DNA from: Bacillus sp. EB600
Lineage (GTDB): Bacteria; Bacillota; Bacilli; Bacillales; Cytobacillaceae
Direction of reading: 5' to 3'
DNA length: 46,509 nt
Assembly (NCBI RefSeq): GCF_024494385.1
Contig: NZ_JAEVLT010000036.1
Span: forward strand, 1-46,509
Positions 26,018-35,027 of the stretch are shown here, piece after piece. How positions within the stretch are numbered: position 1 is the stretch's first letter; each line of letters starts with the position of its first letter. The notes under the pieces are model-generated. The model was not told the DNA's origin, made no database searches, and saw only the letters and a list, made by a program, of their open reading frames with translations. The translations under genes were made by a program, and so were the position numbers.

Positions 26018-26542
26018 TTAGTTAATTTCTTGCATTTTGCTATATAATTCTGCCTTTTCCTGTTCTGACAGCAGGCTTTCTGCCTTCGGGAACAGGATGT
26101 TCTCTTCTTTTGCAAAGTGATTTTTTAACAGATTGGCAGCGCTTCTGATGCCTTCTATGGATTCTTTTATTTCCCTTAATGTAAGCTTATCATTTCCTGC
26201 TTTTTCAAGAAAAGCCCCTAAAAGAGCCCTTGCCTGTTTGTGTTCATCTGTATTGACTACAACCGGACCTGAAGTAGTACCGATATATATCCCCAACAAT
26301 TGAAATAATCCCTCTTCTTCGCGCTGTGAATGGGGCTTAAGTTCCAACTGAAAGAGCTCTACCAGGTTTTTCAAGTCCGCAAAGCTCTTATGCGAGTCTT
26401 CTTCATTTTCAATTTGCTCTGATAATAACAGGATGCTGTCTATTTTTTCTAATAGGGGAACATGTTCTTCTTTTAGACGTGTAAGTCCTGCGCAAAGTTC
26501 AACTGACTGAATATTTCTGAGAGCGTTCATACTATTGGACAT
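26018..26542 (-). CDS. Hemerythrin-like (HHE) domain protein
   Basis: 174 residues, four-helix bundle. Candidate di-iron ligands: His27 (KEEHVPLL), His71 and Glu75 (PHSQREEEGLF), His101 (DEHKQAR), His142 and Glu146 (NHFAKEENILFP). This is the usual HHE pattern for binding iron and sensing or storing oxygen or NO. GAGGTGAAGA precedes the ATG. It stands alone. Confidence 0.88.
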   Translation of the reverse strand: MSNSMNALRNIQSVELCAGLTRLKEEHVPLLEKIDSILLLSEQIENEEDSHKSFADLKNLVELFQLELKPHSQREEEGLFQLLGIYIGTTSGPVVVNTDEHKQARALLGAFLEKAGNDKLTLREIKESIEGIRSAANLLKNHFAKEENILFPKAESLLSEQEKAELYSKMQEIN

Positions 26543-26710
26543 TTTTCTTCACCTCATAAAAATTTTCTACATTTAGTATAACGTGAGCAGAACAGCAAAT
26601 GTTGTGACTCCTATCACTTTTGCGATACAGTGGAAAGGACAATCGGTTTTTTGATAAAAATGATATCATTAGATTAATTAACGTGTTTAAGTAGATAAGG
26701 GAGAATTCTT

Positions 26711-26881
26711 ATGAAAATGGATGGAATCATAGGAGGATTAGGATCAGAATCTACAGTAGATTATTACCAATGATTAAAAGAGACAATCTGCAAGGAATAA
26801 TATTATGCTGCACTGAACTTCCTATTTATAATGAAGGAAGATCAAAAATTATTTTGTTAGTAGCGATTGTAGTTGGGTATG
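26711..26881 (+). pseudogene. Aspartate/glutamate racemase remnant
   Basis: ATG behind AAGGGAGAA begins MKMDGIIGGLGSESTVDYYQ, the N-terminus of the Asp/Glu racemase family (GIIGGxGPEST), then a stop. A second frame from about 26770 gives IKRDNLQGIILCCTELPI, the C-terminal region with the conserved CTELP cysteine. Everything between is deleted, so the gene is dead. Confidence 0.75.
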
Positions 26882-26919
26882 AATCAAGTTTTTACTAATG
26901 TAAAAAAGGAAGTCGGTAA

Positions 26920-29160
26920 ATGACAACGACATTAACATATATAAAAGAGTGGCAGCAGGCACTTCAAAAGGAAATTGCCCATTTAAAAAAATATGGCAGC
27001 AACAAATTCAAAGTGACAAATGGAAGGCTGCTTGCTAACGATGATTCGTTTACCTATTATTTTGATACTGCCTTTTCATTAAAAATTCCGATCGGGGCTT
27101 CTGTGAGGCTTGAATGGGGACAGGTAAGACAAAGTGGCCGCGTGGTTTCCTCTGAAGGGAGAGGGGTAATGATTGCTTTGGAGCAGTCATTTGGAGATTT
27201 AATTCATGAGGCACTGTTATATCACGATCCTTGGGAACTGCTTGAACAGCTTATTCAACGATTTGATGAGATAAAAGGAAGAAAACAAAAACGGATAAGA
27301 ATTAAAAAATTAATGGATCCTTCCATGCCCGCAAAACACCCTGTGGATAAAATAAAAAGCAATGTACACGAGTTACTACTTAGATCAAAATATAATCCTG
27401 TTACATTTGTCTGGGGCCCACCAGGAACAGGAAAAACCTATACACTTGCCCGCGTTGCCGCAAACAAATACTTTCAAGAAAAACGGGTTCTGATCCTCTC
27501 ACATAGTAATCAAGCTGTTGATGTTCTTTTAAGTGAAGTAACCACGTTTATTAAAAAGAAGGAACATTTCCATGAGGGGGATATTTTACGTTACGGCTCT
27601 AATATAAGCGAAGGACTTACGAGTCAAGCGGCTATTTCCACAAGCCAGCTTATTAAAAAGCAAGACCCGGCTCTAGCGAAAAATAAAGAAATATTAGTTG
27701 AGGAAAGAACAAAAATGAAATCCGACCTAGCCCATTCTTTTAGTAAGCGGGATTCGAACAACTTAATTGAGCTTGAAACAAAGATTGCTAGACTGTTGGA
27801 AAAAATTCACAAGTGGGAATTGCAGTTTTTAAAAGATGCTTATATTATCGGGACCACACTTGCAAAGGCTGCAAGTGATCCTTCCATTTATGAAAAGGAT
27901 TTCGATATTGTCATACTTGATGAAGCGAGCATGGCTTATGTTCCACAAGCCGCATTTGCTGCTACGCTAGGAAAACGGGTCATTATTAGTGGTGATTTTA
28001 AACAATTACCGCCGATTGCTTCATCCCGCGATTTGCTGGTAACAAAATGGCTAAAGGAGGATATTTTTCACAAATCAGGAGTTGTCGATTTTGTCAAAGA
28101 AGGGAAGCTTCATCCCCATTTATTTTTATTAAAAGAACAAAGAAGAATGCATCCTGAAATATCGTCTTTTACTAATCGATACATTTATCACTCTCTCGTT
28201 GGTGATCACGAGAGTGTTTTTACTAATCGAAATCGGATCGTGGAACTTCCACCGTTTCCTCATCGTGCAGCTATTCTTTTAGATTCAAGCTATATGGGAG
28301 CTCATTGTATGACGGAGAAGTCATCAAATTCCAGAATGAATTTATGGCAGGCCTTATTATCCTTTCAATTAATTCACGAGGCCTACCTTGGTGGAGCCAG
28401 GTCGATTGGATATGTGACACCGTACCGTGCCCAAGCGAATATAATGGAAATGCTGTTAGATGATTTGTATGAAAAAGAACGATCAACAGCAGATATTATT
28501 TCCGCAACTGTTCACAGGTTCCAAGGAAGCGAGCGGGATGTCATGATCTTTGATACGGTAGATAGTGAACCACTGGAAAGAGCCGGCATGCTTTTAACAG
28601 GCAGGGAGAGTGAGCGGCTCATTAATGTTGCGATTACAAGAACAAAAGGAAAGTTTATTCACATCAGTAATACATCCTTTATACGCCGCCATGTCTACCA
28701 AGGAAAGATTTTAAGACAGCTCGTTGAGCATCAAGAGAAACAGAAACAAACAGTTAGGACAAAAGAAATTGGTTCATGGATTCACAATCAACACCCAAGA
28801 TTATACTGGATCCATGCGCTTAGGCTTGGCCCAGTTTTTCGAGATATCGAATTGGCTCGTTCATCGATTGTTATTTCGTTACCGGGACAAGCTATGCTTC
28901 CAGACGAGTGGAAGGAACAGCTGAAAAGCAGGAAAAAAGCCAAATTAATTGTTATTTCAGAAAAACATTGGAAAGATCTTCAACCCAATAGGAGGGTACA
29001 AATAAACGCTTCTTTTCCATTTGTTATGATTGATCACCGACTGCTCTGGCTTGGTTTTCCATTAGAAGGGACAACAGGTGTTCGGCCGCCTTATATTGCA
29101 GCAAGACTACATTCAGAGCGGGTTTGCGAATATTTATTAAATCAATTTAATGTGGAATAA
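26920..29160 (+). CDS. Superfamily 1 (UPF1/DNA2-like) helicase with PLD-like C-terminal region
   Basis: 746 residues. Walker A VWGPPGTGKTYTLA near 163-176, a coiled-coil insertion at about 245-300, Walker B DIVILDEAS near 332, motif III GDFKQLPPI, then GYVTPYRAQANIM, HRFQGSERDVMI and NVAITRTKGKF. The last about 120 residues contain ARSSIVISLPG and FVMIDHRLLWLGFPLEG, resembling a phospholipase-D-like domain without an HKD motif. Nucleic-acid remodelling is certain in outline, biological role unknown. AAGGAAG precedes the ATG. No defence partner genes adjoin. Confidence 0.85.
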   Translation: MTTTLTYIKEWQQALQKEIAHLKKYGSNKFKVTNGRLLANDDSFTYYFDTAFSLKIPIGASVRLEWGQVRQSGRVVSSEGRGVMIALEQSFGDLIHEALLYHDPWELLEQLIQRFDEIKGRKQKRIRIKKLMDPSMPAKHPVDKIKSNVHELLLRSKYNPVTFVWGPPGTGKTYTLARVAANKYFQEKRVLILSHSNQAVDVLLSEVTTFIKKKEHFHEGDILRYGSNISEGLTSQAAISTSQLIKKQDPALAKNKEILVEERTKMKSDLAHSFSKRDSNNLIELETKIARLLEKIHKWELQFLKDAYIIGTTLAKAASDPSIYEKDFDIVILDEASMAYVPQAAFAATLGKRVIISGDFKQLPPIASSRDLLVTKWLKEDIFHKSGVVDFVKEGKLHPHLFLLKEQRRMHPEISSFTNRYIYHSLVGDHESVFTNRNRIVELPPFPHRAAILLDSSYMGAHCMTEKSSNSRMNLWQALLSFQLIHEAYLGGARSIGYVTPYRAQANIMEMLLDDLYEKERSTADIISATVHRFQGSERDVMIFDTVDSEPLERAGMLLTGRESERLINVAITRTKGKFIHISNTSFIRRHVYQGKILRQLVEHQEKQKQTVRTKEIGSWIHNQHPRLYWIHALRLGPVFRDIELARSSIVISLPGQAMLPDEWKEQLKSRKKAKLIVISEKHWKDLQPNRRVQINASFPFVMIDHRLLWLGFPLEGTTGVRPPYIAARLHSERVCEYLLNQFNVE

Positions 29161-29222
29161 AAAAAACGAGAGGGAGAAGTCTTATGTCTGATAACAACAT
29201 TTTATATTTGCCTATGTTAGTC

Positions 29223-29251
29223 TTGACAAAAACCCTTTTTCCATGGATAAT
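29223..29251 (+). promoter_or_regulatory. SigA-type promoter of proBA
   Basis: TTGACA (29223-29228) and GATAAT (29246-29251) with a 17-base spacer, just upstream of the T-box leader. Confidence 0.65.
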
Positions 29252-29257
29252 ATCAGA

Positions 29258-29498
29258 TAAATCATGATATCGGAAATGGTATGGGATTAGTAAACCTTTG
29301 GAACGTGATAGAGAGTGGAGCCCATCGGCTGGAAGGTTCCTAACGGAAAAAAGATTGAACCTGCCCTAAGCAGACCGCTTATGCAAACATAAGCCGTGTT
29401 CCCGCGTTACGGGGTAAAGTGGGTGCTTAGCACCAATTAAGGTGGTACCGCGGAACGATTTTTCCGTCCTTTTATAGGATGGAAAAATCGTTTTTTAT
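29258..29498 (+). promoter_or_regulatory. Proline T-box leader (riboswitch) of proBA
   Basis: The T-box AAGGTGGTACCGCGG is at 29439-29453. Stem I has AGAGAGTGG, and the specifier loop reads GAA-CCT with the proline codon CCU at about 29358-29360. The terminator pairs AACGATTTTTCC with GGAAAAATCGTT and ends in T's (29454-29498). Uncharged tRNA-Pro should switch on readthrough. Confidence 0.92.
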
Positions 29499-29523
29499 TT
29501 TATAAAAGGAAGGCACGATTCAT

Positions 29524-30648
29524 ATGAAAAAACAACTTATTGTTGTTAAAATAGGCAGCAGTTCCCTTACAATTGAATCAGGGGCTTTATCAGAACAAAA
29601 AATGCGCGACCATGTTGAGGCTCTTGCCTACTTAAAACAACAGGGACATGACGTTATTCTCATTTCTTCAGGGGCAGTAGCAGCGGGTTTTGGATCCCTC
29701 GGATATCCAAAACGGCCTAAAAAAGCCGCCAGTAAACAAGCTGCAGCAGCTGTTGGTCAGGGACTATTGATGCAAAATTATATTTTACTATTTAAAGAAT
29801 ATAATATTGTACCCGCCCAAATATTAATAACCCGTGAAGACTTTTATAGCCGGGAACGGTTTCATAATTTGCACGCGGCAATGACAGAATTGCTGCAAAA
29901 GGGCGTTATTCCAATTATTAATGAAAACGATTCAGTATCAATTGAAGAGCTAACATTTGGGGATAATGATATGCTCTCAAGTCTTGTGAGTGGTTTTTTA
30001 CATGCAAATGCACTCATGATTTTGACCGATGTAAATGGTCTTTATGATGGAAATCCAAAGCATTCAAAGGATGCCAAAAAGTATCACTTTATCCCGGAAA
30101 TTTCTGAAGAACTCCTTGGAATTGCAGGTGAAAGTGGGTCTTCAGTCGGAACCGGCGGAATGAAATCTAAGCTTTTAGCAGCCCAAAAAGCATTGTCTCT
30201 TGGGGTTAGTGTATTTGTCGGCACTGGACATGGCAAACAAAAGCTTGCAGATATCTTAGAGGGTAAAGGGGATGGAACCTATATTGGCGGTCCATTTCAT
30301 GCCCAAATGCAAATGAAAAAGCAATGGATTGCTTATCACTCACATGTTAACGGTAGTATTGAAATTGACGAAGGCGCTGAAAAAGCAATTGTTCAAAATG
30401 GCAAAAGCTTGCTCCCTGTGGGTGTTACAAAGGTAGTCGGCGACTTTAACGCTATGGATGTTGTTGTCGTACACAATCCAAAAGGGCAAATAGTTGGAAG
30501 AGGACAAATTTATTATTCTGCAGAGGATTTACAAAAAGTAAAAGGTTTACCTAGCGAACAGGCGAAAGGGTTTTCTGTAAATAAACGGCCAGAAGTGATT
30601 CATCGTGATAATTGGGTCGCAATGACGAAGGAGGAAATGATGAAATGA
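29524..30648 (+). CDS. proB: Glutamate 5-kinase
   Basis: 374 residues: an amino-acid kinase domain followed by a C-terminal PUA domain (about 280-360). It phosphorylates glutamate in the first step of proline synthesis. Motifs VVKIGSSSL, ISSGAVAAGF, INENDSVS and GTGGMKSK are intact. AAAGGAAGG precedes the ATG. Expressed through the proline T-box; its stop overlaps the start of proA. Confidence 0.95.
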   Translation: MKKQLIVVKIGSSSLTIESGALSEQKMRDHVEALAYLKQQGHDVILISSGAVAAGFGSLGYPKRPKKAASKQAAAAVGQGLLMQNYILLFKEYNIVPAQILITREDFYSRERFHNLHAAMTELLQKGVIPIINENDSVSIEELTFGDNDMLSSLVSGFLHANALMILTDVNGLYDGNPKHSKDAKKYHFIPEISEELLGIAGESGSSVGTGGMKSKLLAAQKALSLGVSVFVGTGHGKQKLADILEGKGDGTYIGGPFHAQMQMKKQWIAYHSHVNGSIEIDEGAEKAIVQNGKSLLPVGVTKVVGDFNAMDVVVVHNPKGQIVGRGQIYYSAEDLQKVKGLPSEQAKGFSVNKRPEVIHRDNWVAMTKEEMMK

Positions 30649-31886
30649 GTGAACTGTTAGATAAAGCTAAGAAACTAAAAAAAGCAGCAAAAACATTAGG
30701 AATGCTCAGTTCAGAGAAAAAAAATGAAGCCTTGGCTAAAATGGCTGACTATATTATTAGTGAAAAGGAATTTATTTTAGCCGAAAACGCAAAGGATATT
30801 CAAGCTGGAAAGGAGAAAGGGTTATCTGATTCCTTATTAGATCGACTATTGCTAACAGAGGAGAGAATCGAGCAAATTGCAGACGGTATTCAGCAATTAA
30901 TTAAATTAGTGGATCCAATCGGTGAAACAATCGAAACATGGGAGAGACCAAATGGCTTACGGATTCAAACCATTCGTGTACCGCTTGGTGTAATCGGAAT
31001 GGTTTACGAAGCGCGCCCAAATGTGACTGTTGATGCCGGAAGTCTTTGTTTAAAAGCAGGGAATGCTGTGCTACTTAGAGGAAGCACATCTGCCCTCAAT
31101 TCAAATAAAGCACTCGTTCAAGTAATGCGTGAAGCACTAGATCAAACGGCTATTCCTGCAGACTCAATCCAGTTGTTAGAAGATACAAGCCGTGAAACCG
31201 CATCACAAATGTTTAAGCTGAATCAATATTTAGACGTCTTGATACCAAGAGGCGGAGCAGGATTAATTCAAACAGTGATTCAGAATGCAACTGTTCCAGT
31301 TCTGGAAACAGGGGTGGGCAATTGTCATGTATTTATTGATGAAAGCGCAGAAGAAAAAATGGCGATCGAAATTGCTATTAACGCCAAATTGCACCGGCCC
31401 TCTGTTTGTAATGCAGCTGAAACCGTTTTGATCCACGAAAAATGGCCATATATTACTGAATTAGTAACAGCTCTTCATGAAAAGGGGGTTGAACTGCGAG
31501 GTGATGAGAAACTAGCCGCTGACTATTCATTTGTAAACCAGGCAACTGAAGAGGATTGGTATAAGGAGTTTTTAGCACCAATCTTAGCAGTTAAACTTGT
31601 TGGAAATGTGGAAGAAGCGATTGGGCATATTGACCAATATGGAACCAAGCATTCAGAAGCGATTATTAGTGAAAACGAGAAAAATGTTTACTTATTCTTC
31701 CAAGCAGTTGATGCTGCCGTGTTATATCATAATGCTTCGACCCGTTTTACAGATGGTGAGCAATTCGGCTACGGTGCTGAAATTGGGATCAGTACACAAA
31801 AGCTTCATGCACGTGGACCAATGGGTCTTCGAGCAATAACAACAACAAAAGCGATCGTTTATGGAACAGGTCAAATACGGTATTAA
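30645..31886 (+). CDS. proA: Gamma-glutamyl phosphate reductase
   Basis: 413 residues, aldehyde-dehydrogenase fold, NADPH-dependent second step of proline synthesis. The catalytic Cys is in RPSVCNAAET (Cys255). I chose the ATG at 30645, which overlaps the proB stop as ATGA and has AAGGAGG upstream; this implies translational coupling. Confidence 0.95.
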   Translation: MSELLDKAKKLKKAAKTLGMLSSEKKNEALAKMADYIISEKEFILAENAKDIQAGKEKGLSDSLLDRLLLTEERIEQIADGIQQLIKLVDPIGETIETWERPNGLRIQTIRVPLGVIGMVYEARPNVTVDAGSLCLKAGNAVLLRGSTSALNSNKALVQVMREALDQTAIPADSIQLLEDTSRETASQMFKLNQYLDVLIPRGGAGLIQTVIQNATVPVLETGVGNCHVFIDESAEEKMAIEIAINAKLHRPSVCNAAETVLIHEKWPYITELVTALHEKGVELRGDEKLAADYSFVNQATEEDWYKEFLAPILAVKLVGNVEEAIGHIDQYGTKHSEAIISENEKNVYLFFQAVDAAVLYHNASTRFTDGEQFGYGAEIGISTQKLHARGPMGLRAITTTKAIVYGTGQIRY

Positions 31887-31962
31887 AAAACGAGCAGCGT
31901 AAGCGCTCGTTTAGCGGCCGATATTCCCAAAGTCAAAAATTAATACATCCTTATTTATAGAT

Positions 31963-32010
31963 AAAAGACCCATTCAGATCTTTCTTAAGTGATCAGAATA
32001 GGGTCTTTTT
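31963..32010 (+). terminator. Terminator after proBA
   Basis: AAAAGACCCATTC pairs imperfectly with GAATAGGGTCTTTT, followed by T's. A weaker AACGAGC/GCTCGTT hairpin lies nearer the proA stop at 31890-31912. Confidence 0.75.
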
Positions 32011-32077
32011 CTTTATCTTTATTGGCATTTTACTGTATAGGTGCTATATGGATATAGTATCTGTATAAATTATATTA

Positions 32078-32113
32078 GAAAAAACCCCTTCGTATTAAGA
32101 TTGAACGAAGGGG
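32078..32113 (-). terminator. Terminator of the phaR-phaB-phaC operon
   Basis: On the minus strand CCCCTTCGT pairs with ACGAAGGGG and runs into TTTTTT, 12 bases after the phaC stop. Confidence 0.88.
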
Positions 32114-32124
32114 ATAAGAGTATC

Positions 32125-33213
32125 TTATTTTGTATGTTCTGTTAACCATTGATCAATAGTTGGATATGTTTTCTTAACAGCAGTTCCACCTACAACAACG
32201 GAGACATGTCCTGTAGGCATGAGGTGAAATGTTTTATCCTTACTGGATACCTTATCTAATAACGGCTTAACTTGTTCAGGAGCAGCAATATGATCCCGCT
32301 GTGCGGCAATATTTAATATATTTGCTTTAATATTGCTTAACTTTACTTGTCTGCCTCGAATGTATAATTCATCATTGATTAGTTTGTTTTGTTGATAGAA
32401 TTCTCCGATCCATTGTCTAAAAGCAGCTCCTGGGAATGGTATACCATCAGCAACCCATTTTTGCATTAAAGACCAGCTCTTAACGAAGCCTTCATTTTCT
32501 GCTCGATCTACTAAAGAAATGTATGGACCGATGTAATTGACAAGTGGTTTTAACATTTTATTTCCAAGATCAATCACTTCACCAGGGATAATGCCCAATG
32601 TATCAACCATTTTATCTAAATTAAAATAGCGCTCGTCCAGCCAGTTGCTAAATAAGCCAGTATCAGAAAAATCAAATGGGCTTGTTAAAAAGATAATGTT
32701 ACGAATTGGAAGGTCAGGGTGAAGAGCGGCAAAAATAGACGTCATCGTTCCGCCCATGCAATAGCCGAGCATACTTACTTCTTCAGCACCCGAAGCTCGC
32801 AGTACCTTTTTAACAGCGCGGGGAATGTAATCCATGATAAAATCGTCAAGTTTCATGTCACGATCCTCATAGCCTGGGGTTCCCCAATCCAATAGAAATA
32901 CGTCATGACCTTGATTGGTGAGGTATTCTATTAAACTGTTTCCAGGAGTTAAATCCAAAATATATGGTTTATTAATAAGTGCATAAACAATGAGCAATGG
33001 AATTTTGCTTGTTTTCTCAACAGGTGAAACATATCGGTATAGCTTAGCTTTATTTTTTGTCCAAATAACTTCCTTTGGAGATTGACCAACCTGTGGCTCA
33101 GGTTGTCTTGTTAGTACATCGGTTACTTTTTTAAATCGGTTGTAGTTTTTTTGAACAGGCTCTGGCATCGAATTAAACCAGTTTTCTAATTCTTTATCAA
33201 ATGTGTTAACCAT
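32125..33213 (-). CDS. phaC: Class IV polyhydroxyalkanoate synthase subunit
   Basis: 362 residues, alpha/beta-hydrolase fold enzyme that polymerises 3-hydroxyacyl-CoA on the granule surface. Lipase-like box GYCMGG with catalytic Cys152, Asp307 (QRDHIAAPEQ) and His336 (GHVSVVVGG). The short length and the phaR partner define class IV as in B. megaterium. Third gene after phaR and phaB on the minus strand; AGGAGG precedes the ATG. Confidence 0.95.
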   Translation of the reverse strand: MVNTFDKELENWFNSMPEPVQKNYNRFKKVTDVLTRQPEPQVGQSPKEVIWTKNKAKLYRYVSPVEKTSKIPLLIVYALINKPYILDLTPGNSLIEYLTNQGHDVFLLDWGTPGYEDRDMKLDDFIMDYIPRAVKKVLRASGAEEVSMLGYCMGGTMTSIFAALHPDLPIRNIIFLTSPFDFSDTGLFSNWLDERYFNLDKMVDTLGIIPGEVIDLGNKMLKPLVNYIGPYISLVDRAENEGFVKSWSLMQKWVADGIPFPGAAFRQWIGEFYQQNKLINDELYIRGRQVKLSNIKANILNIAAQRDHIAAPEQVKPLLDKVSSKDKTFHLMPTGHVSVVVGGTAVKKTYPTIDQWLTEHTK

Positions 33214-33290
33214 TAATATCCTCCTTCAAACAAATAACTATCAACTAGCAAAAACTAACAGGGAGACCGTGAGGAATCCCCGTTGATATA

Positions 33291-34070
33291 TTACATATAT
33301 ACGCCGCCGTTGACATTTATGCATTGACCTGTAATATAATTAGCATTAGCTAGGAAAATTACGGCTTCAGCAATCTCAGTCGTTGTACCTAAACGTTTCA
33401 TCGGAATTTTAGAAACAATTTGATCCATAACATTATCAGGAATTTCAGCAGTCATTTCTGTTAAAATGTAACCAGGGCAGATTGCATTAACTGTGATCCC
33501 ATTTTTTGCTGTTTCTAATGCAAGTGATTTTGTAAAACCGATAATCCCAGCTTTTGAAGCAGAGTAGTTCGTTTGTCCAAAAGCACCTGCTTGACCAACG
33601 ATTGAACTAATGTTGATGATACGGCCAAATTTTTGTTCAAGCATTGAATTAATAACTGCAGAAGTTGTATGGTAAACACTGTTAAGGTTGGTATTAATAA
33701 CCTCATACCAAGCTTTTTCGTCCATTTTCTTGAAAGTTTTATCTCTTGTAATCCCAGCGTTATTAACAAGGATATCAACTCTGCCAAAATGAGCGATCGT
33801 TTGCTCAATTAAGACTTTTGCATCTTCAACATTTGATACGTTTGCTTTAACAGCAATTGCCGTACCACCTAGTCCTTCAATTTCTTCAACAACCTTTTCA
33901 GCACCTGCAGCACTTGAGTTGTAGTTTACAACAACATTTGCTCCATGTTTGGCTAATTCTTTAGCAATAGTTGCTCCAATTCCTTTTGAGCTTCCTGTAA
34001 CAACTACTACTTTACCTTTTAAGTTAGAAACTTCTTCGTTTTGGACAAGATTTTTTTCAACAGTCGTCAT
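33291..34070 (-). CDS. phaB: Acetoacetyl-CoA reductase
   Basis: 259 residues, short-chain dehydrogenase: NADP-binding TGSSKGIG (25-32), NNAG and catalytic Ser155/156, Tyr169 and Lys173 (NYSASKAG). It makes (R)-3-hydroxybutyryl-CoA for PhaC. The N-terminus is about 12 residues longer than usual but AGGAGA sits 8 bases before this ATG. Second gene of the operon. Confidence 0.93.
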   Translation of the reverse strand: MTTVEKNLVQNEEVSNLKGKVVVVTGSSKGIGATIAKELAKHGANVVVNYNSSAAGAEKVVEEIEGLGGTAIAVKANVSNVEDAKVLIEQTIAHFGRVDILVNNAGITRDKTFKKMDEKAWYEVINTNLNSVYHTTSAVINSMLEQKFGRIINISSIVGQAGAFGQTNYSASKAGIIGFTKSLALETAKNGITVNAICPGYILTEMTAEIPDNVMDQIVSKIPMKRLGTTTEIAEAVIFLANANYITGQCINVNGGVYM

Positions 34071-34113
34071 TAATTATTTCTCCTCACATAAATTATTTAT
34101 TAAACTTTATTTT

Positions 34114-34566
34114 TTAAGTATTAGGATTCTTTTTGTTATCTTCTGCTGGAGAAGCGGGTATTGTTTCAAAAGGAATCTGAACAGCCTTTAAAATGCTGTC
34201 TAATTTCTTATCTAACTTACCAAGACTAGTTTTCAGTTTATTCATCTCAGCAGAAGAGGAATTTCCTAATAATTCATCCTCAATTTTTTGGTCGAGGTTC
34301 TCTACTTTTTCTTCTAAATTAATTATTAATGAAGCTACATTAGATATTTCATCACGTGTAGGCAAATTAACTTGTTTTAAGTAGTTATCAGTTGTTTTTT
34401 GAACGAATTGCTGATACTGCAAATAAGCATTTTGGACTTGTCCCAACCATTCAGAAAAAGCTTCCTTCTGCATGGTCTCATGGATAGCTTCATTCCATTT
34501 TGCTTCTGTTTTATCATACATGCCTTTCCAGACTGCAAATGGATCTAGATACTTTTGTTCAGTCAC
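34114..34566 (-). CDS. phaR: PHA synthase subunit PhaR
   Basis: 150 residues, partner subunit needed for activity of class IV PhaC. The N-terminus TEQKYLDPFAVWKGMYDKTEAKWNE-type segment is characteristic and the rest is helical with a coiled coil. I chose the GTG at 34566: AAGGAG lies about 10 bases upstream and known PhaR proteins begin at this point; the open frame extends further up without a site. First gene of phaRBC. Confidence 0.9.
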   Translation of the reverse strand: MTEQKYLDPFAVWKGMYDKTEAKWNEAIHETMQKEAFSEWLGQVQNAYLQYQQFVQKTTDNYLKQVNLPTRDEISNVASLIINLEEKVENLDQKIEDELLGNSSSAEMNKLKTSLGKLDKKLDSILKAVQIPFETIPASPAEDNKKNPNT

Positions 34567-34633
34567 CCTTATCCAACTCCTTATTGTTTCTATTTGAATT
34601 TTAATAATTCTCACATTACTTAGAATAAAGTAT

Positions 34634-34640
34634 TTCGACA
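34634..34640 (-). promoter_or_regulatory. Possible Spo0A box upstream of phaR
   Basis: Minus-strand TGTCGAA, 68 bases before the phaR start. Spo0A is known to be required for PHB gene expression in B. thuringiensis. Confidence 0.4.
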
Positions 34641-34712
34641 TTATTTCAACATAAAAAAACCGTTAAATTTCACACAATTCCATCAATTAACGACAAAAGG
34701 AAGGTTGAAATT

Positions 34713-34719
34713 TGTCGAA
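34713..34719 (+). promoter_or_regulatory. Second possible Spo0A box in the phaR-phaP gap
   Basis: Plus-strand TGTCGAA. A one-mismatch copy in the other orientation (TTGTCGTT complement) lies at 34690-34696. Confidence 0.35.
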
Positions 34720-34758
34720 TTCTCCTTATTCTGTCTTTTTATGAAGATATTTGCATGG

Positions 34759-34791
34759 TTGACATATAATGCACCTAGGTGTAAATTACAC
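34759..34791 (+). promoter_or_regulatory. Leftover phaQ-type promoter and operator, copy 1
   Basis: TTGACA (34759) and TAAATT (34782) with 17-base spacer. The palindrome GTGTAAATTACAC (34779-34791) overlaps the -10 and CACCTAGGTG lies in the spacer. The sequence is almost the same as in front of phaQ at 35784, down to the GAAGGTGATAGAA ribosome site, but no phaQ follows here. Confidence 0.6.
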
Positions 34792-34940
34792 ATATAAGTT
34801 GGATTATTTTGTTGAAGGTGATAGAAAAAGACTTGAAATTTCATTCTTTACTGTCAATTCTTTTTACCACCCGATTTCCTTCCCTATAAGGAAGATAGAA
34901 AAAAGAAAATTAGAAAACTAGCATCATACCATTTTTAATA

Positions 34941-34992
34941 AAATTTATACTTTAATGTATAAATTTTTATCAAAAGGTCATATTTTGACCTT
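34941..34992. promoter_or_regulatory. Paired inverted repeats upstream of phaP1
   Basis: AAATTTATAC/GTATAAATTT (34941-34966) followed by AAGGTCA/TGACCTT (34974-34992). Both are conserved before phaP2, so they are candidate operators, for example for PhaQ. Confidence 0.55.
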
Positions 34993-35027
34993 AATAAATT
35001 AAACTAAATTTTTTGGAGGGTTTTAAA

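Noticed and set aside
29184..29267. 27-codon ORF after the helicase gene
   Set aside because: A weak GAGGGAGAA site precedes it, but it overlaps the proBA promoter and the peptide looks random.
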